Of a DNA stretch of 64,000 nucleotides, positions 7,213 to 15,775 are shown piece by piece. Within the stretch, counting starts at the first letter, position 1, and every line of letters starts with the position of its first letter. The stretch is from positions 1 to 64,000 of the forward strand of contig JAJEGS010000028.1 of NCBI GenBank assembly GCA_022819745.1. Reading direction: 5' to 3'. Below the pieces are notes generated by a model, which was given only the letters and a program-made list of their open reading frames with translations, made no database searches and was not told where the DNA came from. Source of the stretch: Candidatus Latescibacterota bacterium (lineage in GTDB: Bacteria > Latescibacterota > UBA2968 > UBA8231). Both the position numbers and the translations under genes were made by a program.

Positions 7213-8739
7213 CTAGTCGTGCCGCAGGTCCTCGCGCTCCATCCACAGGCGCAAGATGCGCGGCGATTGCCGCAGATAGTAGAGATAGGGCCGGTCCTGC
7301 CAGTGCTTTTTGGCGGTGCGCTTGTTGTCGTGAGGGTGCATGTTGTACTTCCCCCGATAATCGACGACGGTCTTCTTGTGGTTGTCGAGGGCAATGGTCA
7401 GAATGCGTTGCGGCAGCTTGGCCGGGTAGGTTAGCTGCATCGACCACACCGACCGCTCGCCCTCTGAGCAGCGCCGGGCATACGAGGCGGCGCAGTGGTG
7501 CATGACGCGTCCTTCGGCTAGCAGGTCGAGCGTGGTGCGCAGCTCGCGTATTGACCACCGCACGCGCTCGCCCGAGAACGCGTCTTCTTCCTCCCACTCG
7601 AATCCGCGAAAACCAGACGCCTCCCACGCATCTTCCTCGCCGAGGGCGTAGTCATCGGCGTTGAGGTCGCCGTGCCACTCGTCAACCAAGCGCAGCAGCT
7701 TGGTGATGCTACGGCCCTTCATCGAGAAATTCGGCTGAGCTGGCGGTCCCTCAATGAACTGGCCGTTAGGGCCGGGCAATTGCTGGGGCACGAATTTCTG
7801 GTAGTGGATATAATCGACAATTGGGCCGATGTAGGTGGGTTCCAGCATGGGTTGGTTGGCAAAAAAGAGCATCACTGTCTCCCAGAACGGCTCGTCGCGC
7901 TGGTAGTCCTTCAGCCGCGTGGATAAAACGGCCCAACTCGTGCCTCCACCCATGCCGGCGAATTGCGCCCAGCGCAGGGCGCGAGAAACCGGCCACTGCC
8001 GATTGGCGCTGGGAAAAAGGTGCGCCATGCGCTTGGTCAGCCGCAGCGGTAGGTCGGCCTTGCGGATGTTCTGGCCGATGCCGATGTGCTTGAACCACTC
8101 CTGCTCGCGATGCGCTGTCGGAAGGTCTCCTTGGAGAAAGGCGGTGTCCATAAAAGGCGGCACCTCATAGCGGGCTAGTAGATACCGGGTAAGGCTGCGG
8201 AACTGCGCCCGAGGGCTGAGGCGGTCGGTGCGCCACTCCTCGACGGGCCGGAGCCAGTCGCCGTAGTGGCGGGCGAGTTGCCCGAGGGCGTCCTCGTAGT
8301 TGTTGCCCTCTTCGCGCGTCCGATTGAGGAATCCCGTTTTGAGGCCGAGGAGGTCGGCGCGTCGCTCTACGTGCTTGAGCAGGCGGTAGAGAGCTTGACG
8401 GCGCTGGGGGTCTTCGACCGCGGCGAATAGCGCGACGAGCTTCCGGCTGAGCGGATACATCTCATCTGGAGGGATCTCGCCGCGGAAGGCCCGGTCAATG
8501 AGGCGGGCGCGGCCCGGAGTGTGGCTGCGGCCGGGGTGCGGTGCAATCGGCCGCAAGGTGTCGGCGGCGAGTTGACGCTCAATTGCGAGCTGGCTCTCGG
8601 TTTTGTCGCGCTGGATCGCCAGGCCGTTTTTGCGGCACCAGATGATATAGTTCGAAAGGGACGGGAAGCCGAGTGTTGCGGCGTAGTGCCGGAGGGCGTC
8701 GTCAAATGCTGGCCGGGCCAATGCAGTCGTCATGGGCAC
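7213..8739 (-). CDS. PcfJ-like protein
   Basis: The 508-residue protein has a C-terminal region typical of PcfJ-domain proteins: GRVMHHCAASYARRCSEGE, then SVWSM, a beta strand RILTIALD and VVDYRGKYNMHPHDNK. The N-terminal 350 residues are helical, with many Arg, Trp and Leu, and I cannot assign them. PcfJ was named from a conjugative enterococcal plasmid; its biochemical role is not established, and chromosomal homologues are common in environmental bacteria. No conjugation genes lie nearby. It stands alone between a plus-strand gene and a minus-strand PhyH gene. There is no signal peptide, so it is likely cytosolic. Confidence 0.75.
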   Translation of the reverse strand: MPMTTALARPAFDDALRHYAATLGFPSLSNYIIWCRKNGLAIQRDKTESQLAIERQLAADTLRPIAPHPGRSHTPGRARLIDRAFRGEIPPDEMYPLSRKLVALFAAVEDPQRRQALYRLLKHVERRADLLGLKTGFLNRTREEGNNYEDALGQLARHYGDWLRPVEEWRTDRLSPRAQFRSLTRYLLARYEVPPFMDTAFLQGDLPTAHREQEWFKHIGIGQNIRKADLPLRLTKRMAHLFPSANRQWPVSRALRWAQFAGMGGGTSWAVLSTRLKDYQRDEPFWETVMLFFANQPMLEPTYIGPIVDYIHYQKFVPQQLPGPNGQFIEGPPAQPNFSMKGRSITKLLRLVDEWHGDLNADDYALGEEDAWEASGFRGFEWEEEDAFSGERVRWSIRELRTTLDLLAEGRVMHHCAASYARRCSEGERSVWSMQLTYPAKLPQRILTIALDNHKKTVVDYRGKYNMHPHDNKRTAKKHWQDRPYLYYLRQSPRILRLWMEREDLRHD

Positions 8740-8857
8740 TTTCCTGAGAAGGGCTAAAAAGTAAAAGGCGCGGAAAGAGTGTAATTATGTCAACGAGAAA
8801 ATCTCGGGGCAGCCTCGTCCGGTTTTGATTTTGCGGAAAGTACGTGCCACCAGAGCG

Positions 8858-10189
8858 CTATGTGCCAATGCGCTCCAAAGCCACGGCCGCATTGGCGCGG
8901 GCGTAGCGGTCCTCGTCGTCGATATTCTTGCGCAGGGCGGGCACAGCTTCGGCGGCGGATGGGCCGATCTTGGCCAGCGAGAGTGCGGCGTTGTGGCGTA
9001 TCCAGCTCTCAGAATCTTGCAGGCGATGGGTCAAGACGGGCACGGCTTCGACAGCGGTCGGACCGATATTGCCCAGTGCTTCAACCGCGTTGCGCCGCAC
9101 CCACTCGGCCTCGTCGTCGAGGGCGCGGGTGAGATGGGGCACGGTGTCGGACGCTGTGGTGCCCAAGTCGCCGAGCACATCGGCGGCCGCGGCCCGGAGC
9201 CACCAATCGTTTTCGCCGAGTAGTTCCACCATGTGGGGCACAGCGGGACGGCCAACAGCAGAAAGGGCAAAGACCGCGTCGAGTTGGCTGGGGTTGGTGT
9301 GTGCGTTGGCTAGGTTGGTTTCGAGACGCGTAGCGGCCTCGCCGCGCAGCGCGTTCAAGAGGACGGGCATTGCTTCCTCGCCGCGCGCAGCCAAAGCATA
9401 TACGGCGCGTAGCCGCTTGGCTTCGGCTTCGGCGTCTAGAGCCTGACGCAATTCGTCGAGCGGAACCGCTGTAGGAGCTGCGGTGCCATCGGTGCTGCGC
9501 ATCCAGTCCCAAGCGCGGCGGCATAGCTCGGCGGGAGGATCTGTGCCCGCGGCCTGCCAAGTGCCGTCGCAATGGTTCCACGAGGGGCCCCGCGGCTCGC
9601 CCATGCGGGTGAAGAGGAACTTGACCATGAAGCGGTCGCGGTCGCTGGCGTTGGGCATGGCGCGGTGCCAGAGGTCGTAGTGGACGATGGTCACCGTTCC
9701 GGCCCGGCCGCAGAGCGGCTGTTCTTCCCGTTCGTAGGCTTGTTTCGATGAATTGTAGTACTGGGTGGCCGGCAAAATCGCGGTCGGACCCATGTCCAAG
9801 TTGACGTCCTGCGGATAGTAGAAGGCCATGGTCCAGCGGGTGCGGTGGTGGCGGACGTTCTGGTCGTTTTCATAGCTGTCTTGGTGCATACCTTGGCCTT
9901 TGGACCCGCTGGGATTGTGGTGGCAATGGCGGTGCGGGTGGATGAGGTAGGAGGGGCCAAGGAGGCTCTGAAGAGCACCATCAACAGCGGGGTCGCGGAG
10001 GATTTGGTATAAGTCCGGGACTTTGGGGAGGATGTCGTTACCGGGGTTGCCTTCGGTGGCGAAGAGGGTTTCGATCTGCTGGTGGATATTTTGGTGGACC
10101 GCGGGCGGGTGAGCGGTTTGTATGGTGATATAGCCATTGGTCAGGTAGGCTTGGACTTGGGCGTCGGTCAGGAGGATGGGTGCGGGCAT
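8858..10189 (-). CDS. PhyH dioxygenase fused to C-terminal HEAT repeats
   Basis: I start this 443-residue protein at 10189 (MPAPILLTDAQV). Residues 1 to about 215 form a PhyH-type Fe(II)/2-oxoglutarate oxygenase with His102 and Asp104 in GMHQDSY and His175 in YDLWHRA. From about 240 to the end there are five or six short HEAT/PBS-lyase-like repeats of about 31 residues (DNDWWLRAAAADVLGDLG, EAEWVRRNAVEALGNIG, SESWIRHNAALSLAKIG, DEDRYARANAAVALERIG). The oxygenase half resembles the PhyH at 2720. The HEAT solenoid could hold a partner or a macromolecular substrate. I see no frameshift between the halves; they form one frame. The gene is divergent from the SSS symporter. Confidence 0.88.
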   Translation of the reverse strand: MPAPILLTDAQVQAYLTNGYITIQTAHPPAVHQNIHQQIETLFATEGNPGNDILPKVPDLYQILRDPAVDGALQSLLGPSYLIHPHRHCHHNPSGSKGQGMHQDSYENDQNVRHHRTRWTMAFYYPQDVNLDMGPTAILPATQYYNSSKQAYEREEQPLCGRAGTVTIVHYDLWHRAMPNASDRDRFMVKFLFTRMGEPRGPSWNHCDGTWQAAGTDPPAELCRRAWDWMRSTDGTAAPTAVPLDELRQALDAEAEAKRLRAVYALAARGEEAMPVLLNALRGEAATRLETNLANAHTNPSQLDAVFALSAVGRPAVPHMVELLGENDWWLRAAAADVLGDLGTTASDTVPHLTRALDDEAEWVRRNAVEALGNIGPTAVEAVPVLTHRLQDSESWIRHNAALSLAKIGPSAAEAVPALRKNIDDEDRYARANAAVALERIGT

Positions 10190-10370
10190 GAGGCAGGCCT
10201 TTTTGGTGTATAGAAGGATCAACGCACTGGTAGAGAATAACGGTAATTGGCCATGCAGATTGCAAGCTACGCTGTCTCAAGCCAGTTAGTATCACAACTT
10301 GACGCGGCGGTTTTAATTCTGCATAGAGAGCGGCACAAAAACTAGCTGCTTACCGGACAAAGGAGGGATT

Positions 10371-12131
10371 GTGTCGGGTTTGGATTACGCGCTGATGGCG
10401 CTCTACATGCTCTTTTTGGTGGGGATGGGACTGTACTACCGGAGATTCGCCCAGCAGAGCATGGAAAACTACTTCTTGGGTGGGCGCAAGATGAAGGGAT
10501 GGATGAGCGGCACCAGCTATGCGGTCACCTGCATGAACGCCGACGTAGCGCCAGCGTACTGCGGCATGACGGTCATCACTGGGACCTTTATCTGCTGGTG
10601 GTATTTGAGCCGCTTCGGGCTGGCGCTGATGATCGGTGGGCTGCTCTTCGCCGTATGCTGGCGACGGTTGAAAATTTTTACCTCGCCGGAATTTTACGAG
10701 CTCCGCTTTGGCGGTGCGGCCGCGCCGACGATGCGCGCTTGGGTCTCGCTGCGCAGTGCCTTTGTCGCAGTGGTCGCTTGGACCGGAGCAGGGCTTTTGG
10801 GGCTGACGAAAGTGTCCGAAGCGCTCTTGGGCTGGTCGCGTTTTGAGACCTTCCTGCTGGTCATTCCGATCATCGTGGTCTATGTGGTGCTCTCCGGCTA
10901 TATGGGCGTGGTGATGTCGGATTTGATCCAGACCGCGATCATGATCGGTTCTTCGCTGATACTGATGGGCCTGGTCTGGGCCGACTTCGGCGGGCCGACA
11001 GGGCTATATCAGGCGCTGGTGACGCAGTTTGGGGAAGGGGTCGTTAGCTGGCATCCGCCGATGAGTCACGAACTTTTGGGAGTGGTGGGGATTATCGCGT
11101 GGACGATGGGGACCGCGGTCGGCTATGGCGGCGACGTGGCCCCAATGGCTGGAGCGATGGAGGGCCAAAGGCTGCTGTCGTGTCGCAACAGCCGCGAGGC
11201 GACGCGGATGTACGTCTGGACCGAGATCGTGCTCTTCCTAATGCTGGCGGTGCTGACCCTGCCGGCGCTGGGGGCGATGGTCAAATGGCCGGGCCTGCAC
11301 GACGGCAGCATGGACAAGGAACTGGCCTACGGTCTCTTGCTCGGCCACTATCTGCCCTCGGGTCTTCTGGGACTGGCGCTGGTGGCGATGTTCGCGTCGA
11401 TCATGTCCACGGTAGATTCCAACATGAACTTCGGGGCCCAGGTTTTTATTAACGACGTGTATCGGCGCTTTATCAAACGCGGCGCTGAGATGGCGCACTA
11501 CATGGGCGTCGGTCGAGTGGTGATGTTGGCGATCATGGGCCTTTCGCTGGCGGTCGCGCTACAGGCCGAGAACGTCATCGACATCGCGGTTTTCATGCTC
11601 GGGCTTTCCTCGGCTGAACTGACGGCCAATTGGGGCCAGTGGTGGTGGTGGCGCTTTAACGGCAAGGCGCGGCTGGCCGCCTCTTTCGGCGGGCCGGTGG
11701 TCTTTCTCCTGAATAAGTACGTGGTTTTCGTCCATTTGATCGATGCAGGGCAGGATGCGGCGTATGTGGTGGTGCTCTCGTCGATTGCCGCGACGTGCCT
11801 GCTCTGGATCGCGGTGGCGCTTTGCACCGAGCCAGAGTCAGAGGAAAAACTCTTGGCTTTTTACAAAGAGGCGCGGCCGATGGGATGGTGGGGGCCGATC
11901 GCGCAAAAGGCGGGCGTTGAGACTGGTGGCGGCGCACCGATCGCGCACGGCTTAGGTCTCGCCCTGCTTGGTGCGGTGGCCGTGGGAGGGGGTATTATTG
12001 GGTTTTCGGGATTTTACGTGGGGCGCTGGACGGTGGCGTTGGTTGGGGGACTGGTGGCGCTGGTGTTGGGGATAGCGTTGCGAGGGGCGTACACTCGATA
12101 TATGCGCCGAGTGGGCGCGGATGAGGGGTAA
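10371..12131 (+). CDS. sodium:solute symporter (SSS family)
   Basis: This 586-residue inner-membrane protein begins with GTG at 10371, placed after a perfect AAAGGAGG at 10359-10366. It has about 13-14 hydrophobic segments and typical SSS features: the N-terminal FLGGRKMKGWMSGTSY stretch (family FLAGR/FLGGR motif), TGAGLLGLTKVSEALLG and SGYMGVVMSDLIQT. SSS transporters couple Na+ entry to uptake of sugars, amino acids, vitamins or carboxylates. Here the substrate is undefined. The adjacent genes are a PhyH fusion (divergent) and a toxin-antitoxin pair, so there is no operon to suggest one. A Na+ gradient could be supplied by the decarboxylase pump at 39339-42553. Confidence 0.93.
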   Translation: MSGLDYALMALYMLFLVGMGLYYRRFAQQSMENYFLGGRKMKGWMSGTSYAVTCMNADVAPAYCGMTVITGTFICWWYLSRFGLALMIGGLLFAVCWRRLKIFTSPEFYELRFGGAAAPTMRAWVSLRSAFVAVVAWTGAGLLGLTKVSEALLGWSRFETFLLVIPIIVVYVVLSGYMGVVMSDLIQTAIMIGSSLILMGLVWADFGGPTGLYQALVTQFGEGVVSWHPPMSHELLGVVGIIAWTMGTAVGYGGDVAPMAGAMEGQRLLSCRNSREATRMYVWTEIVLFLMLAVLTLPALGAMVKWPGLHDGSMDKELAYGLLLGHYLPSGLLGLALVAMFASIMSTVDSNMNFGAQVFINDVYRRFIKRGAEMAHYMGVGRVVMLAIMGLSLAVALQAENVIDIAVFMLGLSSAELTANWGQWWWWRFNGKARLAASFGGPVVFLLNKYVVFVHLIDAGQDAAYVVVLSSIAATCLLWIAVALCTEPESEEKLLAFYKEARPMGWWGPIAQKAGVETGGGAPIAHGLGLALLGAVAVGGGIIGFSGFYVGRWTVALVGGLVALVLGIALRGAYTRYMRRVGADEG

Positions 12132-12247
12132 AGGTGCAAGCCAGCGTGGCATTGACGCGGTAGCTCTATGTATCTTAAGATAAAAGACCTGCGGAAATTG
12201 GTCAGGTAGATTCAAGGCGATAAAGCTCGCTCTATAAAGGAGCAAAA

Positions 12248-12925
12248 ATGGCAGATTACTTATATATCGGACATGGCGTCTATAGCGTGGCGGAAGCGGC
12301 CCGGCTGACGGGTGTTCCCGCTAGCACTATTCGGCGTTGGACGCGGGGTTATAGCTACACCCGGAATGGACTTCGCTATGAGTTGCCGCCCGTGTTTGCT
12401 TCAACGGAGGCCGGGGAAGGCCCTATCCTGCGCTTTGTCGATCTTATCGAAGTCCGAGCCTTGCGGGGTTTTCGCGATAAGGGGGTACCGTGGTCGATCT
12501 TGCGCATTGCCTCGCACAAAGCAGCTCAGATCACGGGCCATTCGCATCCATTTTCGCAGCGCAGCTTTCGTACAGATGGTCGCCGCATCCTCCAGCAAGT
12601 GGAAGAGGCGGCACTGCACGATATCGTCGCCGACGAGCAGTATTTTAAGCACTTCGTCAGGACTGTTCTACCCGACAACGAGCTAGATTTTTCGGAAACA
12701 GGAGCCCCGATGCGTTGGCATCCTATGGGACGGGAGAGCACAGTCATCATCGAACCTACTCGTAGTTTCGGAGCACCGATATGCGATCCCAGCGGTGTCC
12801 GCACCCGTCTACTGAGTCGCACCTATCGAGCCGAGCAAGACATGGACCGAGTCGCTTGGTGGTACGATGCCACTCCTAAGGAAGTAAGCGATGCTGTCAC
12901 ATACGAGGCACAATTAGCAGCGTGA
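12248..12925 (+). CDS. VapB45-like antitoxin (MerR-type HTH plus DUF433)
   Basis: The 225-residue protein has an N-terminal helix-turn-helix (YSVAEAARLTGVPASTIRRWTRG) and a C-terminal DUF433 region (VIIEPTRSFGAPICDPSGVRTRLL, then WWYDATPKEVSDAVTYE). This layout and size match the VapB45 type of antitoxin (Mycobacterium tuberculosis Rv2018). It would bind its toxin and repress the shared promoter. AAAGGAG lies at 12237-12243. Its TGA stop overlaps the toxin's GTG start (GTGA, 12922-12925), so translation is coupled, the usual arrangement for toxin-antitoxin operons. Confidence 0.8.
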   Translation: MADYLYIGHGVYSVAEAARLTGVPASTIRRWTRGYSYTRNGLRYELPPVFASTEAGEGPILRFVDLIEVRALRGFRDKGVPWSILRIASHKAAQITGHSHPFSQRSFRTDGRRILQQVEEAALHDIVADEQYFKHFVRTVLPDNELDFSETGAPMRWHPMGRESTVIIEPTRSFGAPICDPSGVRTRLLSRTYRAEQDMDRVAWWYDATPKEVSDAVTYEAQLAA

Positions 12926-13344
12926 GGTTTTTCCTCGACAACAACATCTCTCACCGTCTAGCTGCGGCGTTGATTGCCCTAGATGACCGTGTAGAACGAG
13001 GGGACTGGACGGTAGAACACCTTAGAGTCCGTTTTAATCAGCAGACAGAGGATGTCACTTGGCTTGAAGCATTAGGCCGTGAGGGGGAATGGATCGTGAT
13101 CTCGGGCGATATTCGGATTTCTCGGAATCGGGCCGAAAGGGCTGCTTGGCGTGAGTCGGGCTTGACGGCCTTTTTTTTCGCTAGCCAATATCCAGAAAAG
13201 AAAATCTGGACCCAAGTTATGCACTTCCTGCGTTGGTGGCCGGAGATCACGCGCGAGGCTCGGGAACACAGGGAAGCACCTGAAGGGTCTGGATATGTGA
13301 TTCCGATGCAGAAGAAGAAGTGGAAGATCATAACTCACGACTGA
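12922..13344 (+). CDS. VapC45-like PIN-domain toxin
   Basis: The 140-residue protein starts with GTG inside the antitoxin stop. It begins RFFLDNNISHRLAAAL, with a PIN-type first acidic residue, and has a second acidic cluster in WIVISGDIRISRN. This is the pattern of the VapC45/DUF5615-like PIN subfamily, in which a metal-dependent RNase is held by the DUF433 antitoxin. The length is that of Rv2019 (VapC45). The tail is basic (PMQKKKWKIITHD). RNA cleavage as the activity is known for the family; the target here is unknown. The pair is intact, so the module may be active. Confidence 0.78.
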   Translation: MRFFLDNNISHRLAAALIALDDRVERGDWTVEHLRVRFNQQTEDVTWLEALGREGEWIVISGDIRISRNRAERAAWRESGLTAFFFASQYPEKKIWTQVMHFLRWWPEITREAREHREAPEGSGYVIPMQKKKWKIITHD

Positions 13345-13426
13345 CCCACTGCGCTGAGTGGCTGCGTCTGGAGTATAAAGGACACTTCCTCAGTGCCTGA
13401 CAGCAAAGGCTGCGATGTCCACGCAG

Positions 13427-14215
13427 CTACGGTGCTTCCGGTGCCGACCGCGCCGCCGCTGTCGCCGAAAATGCGTCTCCTCCTTCGCCTACGGTGATGG
13501 CGGAAAACTGCACGTATCCCCACATGTGGGGCTCGTGCATATTGATCACGCCCATTGGCGACCACACCCAGTTGTCGCAGGGGACGCCTTCCCTTTTCAA
13601 ATAACCGCCCTTGTAGCGCTCGAACTCCCATTCGACGCGGGAGAAGTTGACCCGCCAGCGGTCGCCGGGCTTGGGAGGACAGGAGGTACCGGCGTATTTT
13701 TCCATGCTGCGCCAAGGGATGGCCACCTCCACCGACCAGCCCCGATCCACATCGTCCGAGCAATTGAGGGTGCCGTCGATCTGCACGGCGTGTTTGATGC
13801 CTTCAAAGTCGAAGCCCCAGTCGGCCTCGCCGCCGCGATTGTATTGCTTGGGCAGATAGAGATCCCAAGCCACGTTGAGCGGGTTGATTTCAAATTCCAT
13901 GTAGTGCTCGCCATCGTCGTCTGGATCGATGAAAATCTCGAAGTCGTTGTCATTGCAAATGACCGAGTCGCGCTTGGTCAGCGTGCCCCATACATGCGGC
14001 TCTTCCATATCGGCACCGAAGTAGAAGTAGTCGTCGTCCCACAGCATGGCGACCCGAGTGGCAAAGCGAGGCAGGGGCTTTTTGTCCCCTTCGATATCGA
14101 CGAACAAAGGGGTGCGAGGGGTGCGCTTCCAAGACGCTTCGGTGAGGTGGCCGTCGATGGTGAGCGCTTCTTTGGCTCGGTAGCACATGTATTGCTCGGG
14201 GATGATCTGGCTCAT
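13427..14215 (-). CDS. CBM9-like carbohydrate-binding protein
   Basis: The 262 residues contain a family 9-like carbohydrate-binding/DOMON-like sandwich. It opens with the hallmark ALTIDGHLTEASWKR and continues RFATRVAMLWDDDYFYFGADMEEP, NDNDFEIFIDPDDDGEHYMEFEIN and GWSVEVAIPWRSM. These segments are typical of domains that bind sugars at chain ends. There is no signal peptide, which is unusual for a polysaccharide-binding protein; a cytosolic role or an unseen upstream start is possible. Its ATG shares one base with the stop of the GNAT gene (TGATG), so it is translated as the last gene of a three-gene minus-strand operon. Confidence 0.82.
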   Translation of the reverse strand: MSQIIPEQYMCYRAKEALTIDGHLTEASWKRTPRTPLFVDIEGDKKPLPRFATRVAMLWDDDYFYFGADMEEPHVWGTLTKRDSVICNDNDFEIFIDPDDDGEHYMEFEINPLNVAWDLYLPKQYNRGGEADWGFDFEGIKHAVQIDGTLNCSDDVDRGWSVEVAIPWRSMEKYAGTSCPPKPGDRWRVNFSRVEWEFERYKGGYLKREGVPCDNWVWSPMGVINMHEPHMWGYVQFSAITVGEGGDAFSATAAARSAPEAP

Positions 14216-14979
14216 CAGTTATTTCCTTGGTTTTTGAGGATGGGTCGGGTGAGGTCTGAGAGGCGCAATCGCTGCTTGCCCTGCTCGTCAAAATTGCCTG
14301 GGGCTAACCAAGTCAGGAAGGCTTGCTCTAGCCCCGGCCACTCCGAATCAATGGCTGCGTACCATGCAGTGTCCCGATTGCGCCCGTTATAGACCGTTGC
14401 TTGGCGAAAAATCCCCTCAAACGAAAATCCCAGCCGTTGGGCGGCTGCCCGCGATGCTTGGTTCAGGCTGTCGCACTTCCAACAATAGCGTCGATAGCCC
14501 AACTCGAATGCCTTCATCATCATGAGGTACATGGCCTCGGTGGCCAATGGTGATCGCTGTAGTTGCGGGGAGTAGTGGATGTGCCCCACCTCAATAGCGC
14601 CGCTTGTAGGTGCGATGTTGAGATAACTCGCGACGCCACATGCTGTTCCCACACGCTTATCGACGATGGCAAAGAACAGCGGATCGTCACCTAGACACGT
14701 TTCGGTCATCCAATCGAGATAGCTATCTTTGTCGGGAAATGGGCCGTATGCCAAGTAGGTCCAACTCTTGCCTTCCGTATCAGAGGCATTGGCCTGATAC
14801 AGGTCGTCGAGATGGCTATCGACTTGCAGGGGTTCCAACCGACAAAGGCGACCTTCTATGCGTTTTCTCGGAGGACTAGATGGTGGCGTCCAATCCGGCA
14901 GTGCAAAGCTGATCGGCTGTCCAAGGCTATTAGTGCGTTCGCTCATGCGGTGGTTTTGAGGCGGTTCAATATACTGCAT
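14215..14979 (-). CDS. GNAT family N-acetyltransferase (RimJ/RimL-like)
   Basis: The 254-residue cytosolic protein has the RimJ/RimL-type GNAT fold: EGRLCRLEPLQVDSHLDDLYQA at the start, AIEVGHIHYSPQLQRSPLATEAMYLMM spanning the acetyl-CoA region, and CDSLNQASRAAAQRLGFSFEGIFR, the typical N-x-x-S-x-x-A-x-x-x-LGF-x-x-EG ending. It would transfer acetyl from acetyl-CoA to an amine on a small molecule or protein N-terminus. The first Met lies inside the cupin gene (14-bp overlap); a second Met at 14946 would avoid the overlap. Neither has a clear ribosome binding site. Confidence 0.88.
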   Translation of the reverse strand: MQYIEPPQNHRMSERTNSLGQPISFALPDWTPPSSPPRKRIEGRLCRLEPLQVDSHLDDLYQANASDTEGKSWTYLAYGPFPDKDSYLDWMTETCLGDDPLFFAIVDKRVGTACGVASYLNIAPTSGAIEVGHIHYSPQLQRSPLATEAMYLMMMKAFELGYRRYCWKCDSLNQASRAAAQRLGFSFEGIFRQATVYNGRNRDTAWYAAIDSEWPGLEQAFLTWLAPGNFDEQGKQRLRLSDLTRPILKNQGNN

Positions 14980-15619
14980 CGACAGACCCCGCCCTAGGTG
15001 CCAATCCGTTCCAGCCGTCCGCCACGGCGCTCGTCTGCTTAAAAAGCTGCAAAAGCGGCTCCCACATGGCTTCGCGCACGCGGCTGGCTACTTCCATGTC
15101 GCCGGCCATTAGGGCCTGCTTGAGTTCGCGGCCCCGCTCTTCTTGGATTCGCGCGCTCTCCTGTGCTTGGGCCGCTAGGGTGCGCACGGCATCGATGTGA
15201 CCGTCGATCAGCTCGGCCACTGGCGTGGTCGAATCCGTCTCGGTATTGTAATCGCTCGACGGCCTGAAGTGGGGCGGCTGGCGCTCGCCCTTGTCGTCGT
15301 AGAACGTATGCGTCGGCTGGATGTGCGGCGTCACCGAGAGGTACATATAGACTGGCTCGTCGCCGATGACTCGCACCGAGTGCGGCTCGTCGGTTAGGGC
15401 GTAGCACATCTGCCCCGGTCCAACTTCTTTCACCTCGCCGTTGATTTTGAACTCCACCCGACCCGACAAAATGATGAAGATCTCGTCGCCCAAGTCGTGT
15501 GTGTGCCAAGCGTCGAGCGACCCTGTGCCTGGCTCTAAGCGGCAGAAGCGGGCGCGGATCTGCGGCCGCACTAGAATGTTGCGGATATCCCGGCGACAAT
15601 CGTACACTTCAAATCCCAT
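14966..15619 (-). CDS. cupin domain protein
   Basis: Residues about 20-100 of this 217-aa protein form a single cupin barrel with the metal motif H-T-H-x-x-G-D-E (AWHTHDLGDEIFIILSGRVEF) and a second motif ending in PHSVRVIG. The following 110 residues are helical and Glu/Gln-rich (AQESARIQEERGRELKQALMAG) with no clear relative. Small cupins of this kind act as isomerases, dioxygenases or sensors. It heads the operon with the GNAT and CBM9-like genes and is divergent from the PhyH gene at 15776. Confidence 0.85.
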   Translation of the reverse strand: MGFEVYDCRRDIRNILVRPQIRARFCRLEPGTGSLDAWHTHDLGDEIFIILSGRVEFKINGEVKEVGPGQMCYALTDEPHSVRVIGDEPVYMYLSVTPHIQPTHTFYDDKGERQPPHFRPSSDYNTETDSTTPVAELIDGHIDAVRTLAAQAQESARIQEERGRELKQALMAGDMEVASRVREAMWEPLLQLFKQTSAVADGWNGLAPRAGSVDAVY

Positions 15620-15775
15620 GGCGTTCTCCTTCCTTGAAGGGCAAGAGCGGATTTACTACCTTGCGCCGGCACAATCTAACGCTCGCCATACGCTTAGCAA
15701 AGGCCCGCCGATGATGACCCCCTTCTTCGATTTGATCGGTTATTTAGACCTTGCGAGCGTCTTGGGAAATGCCTG

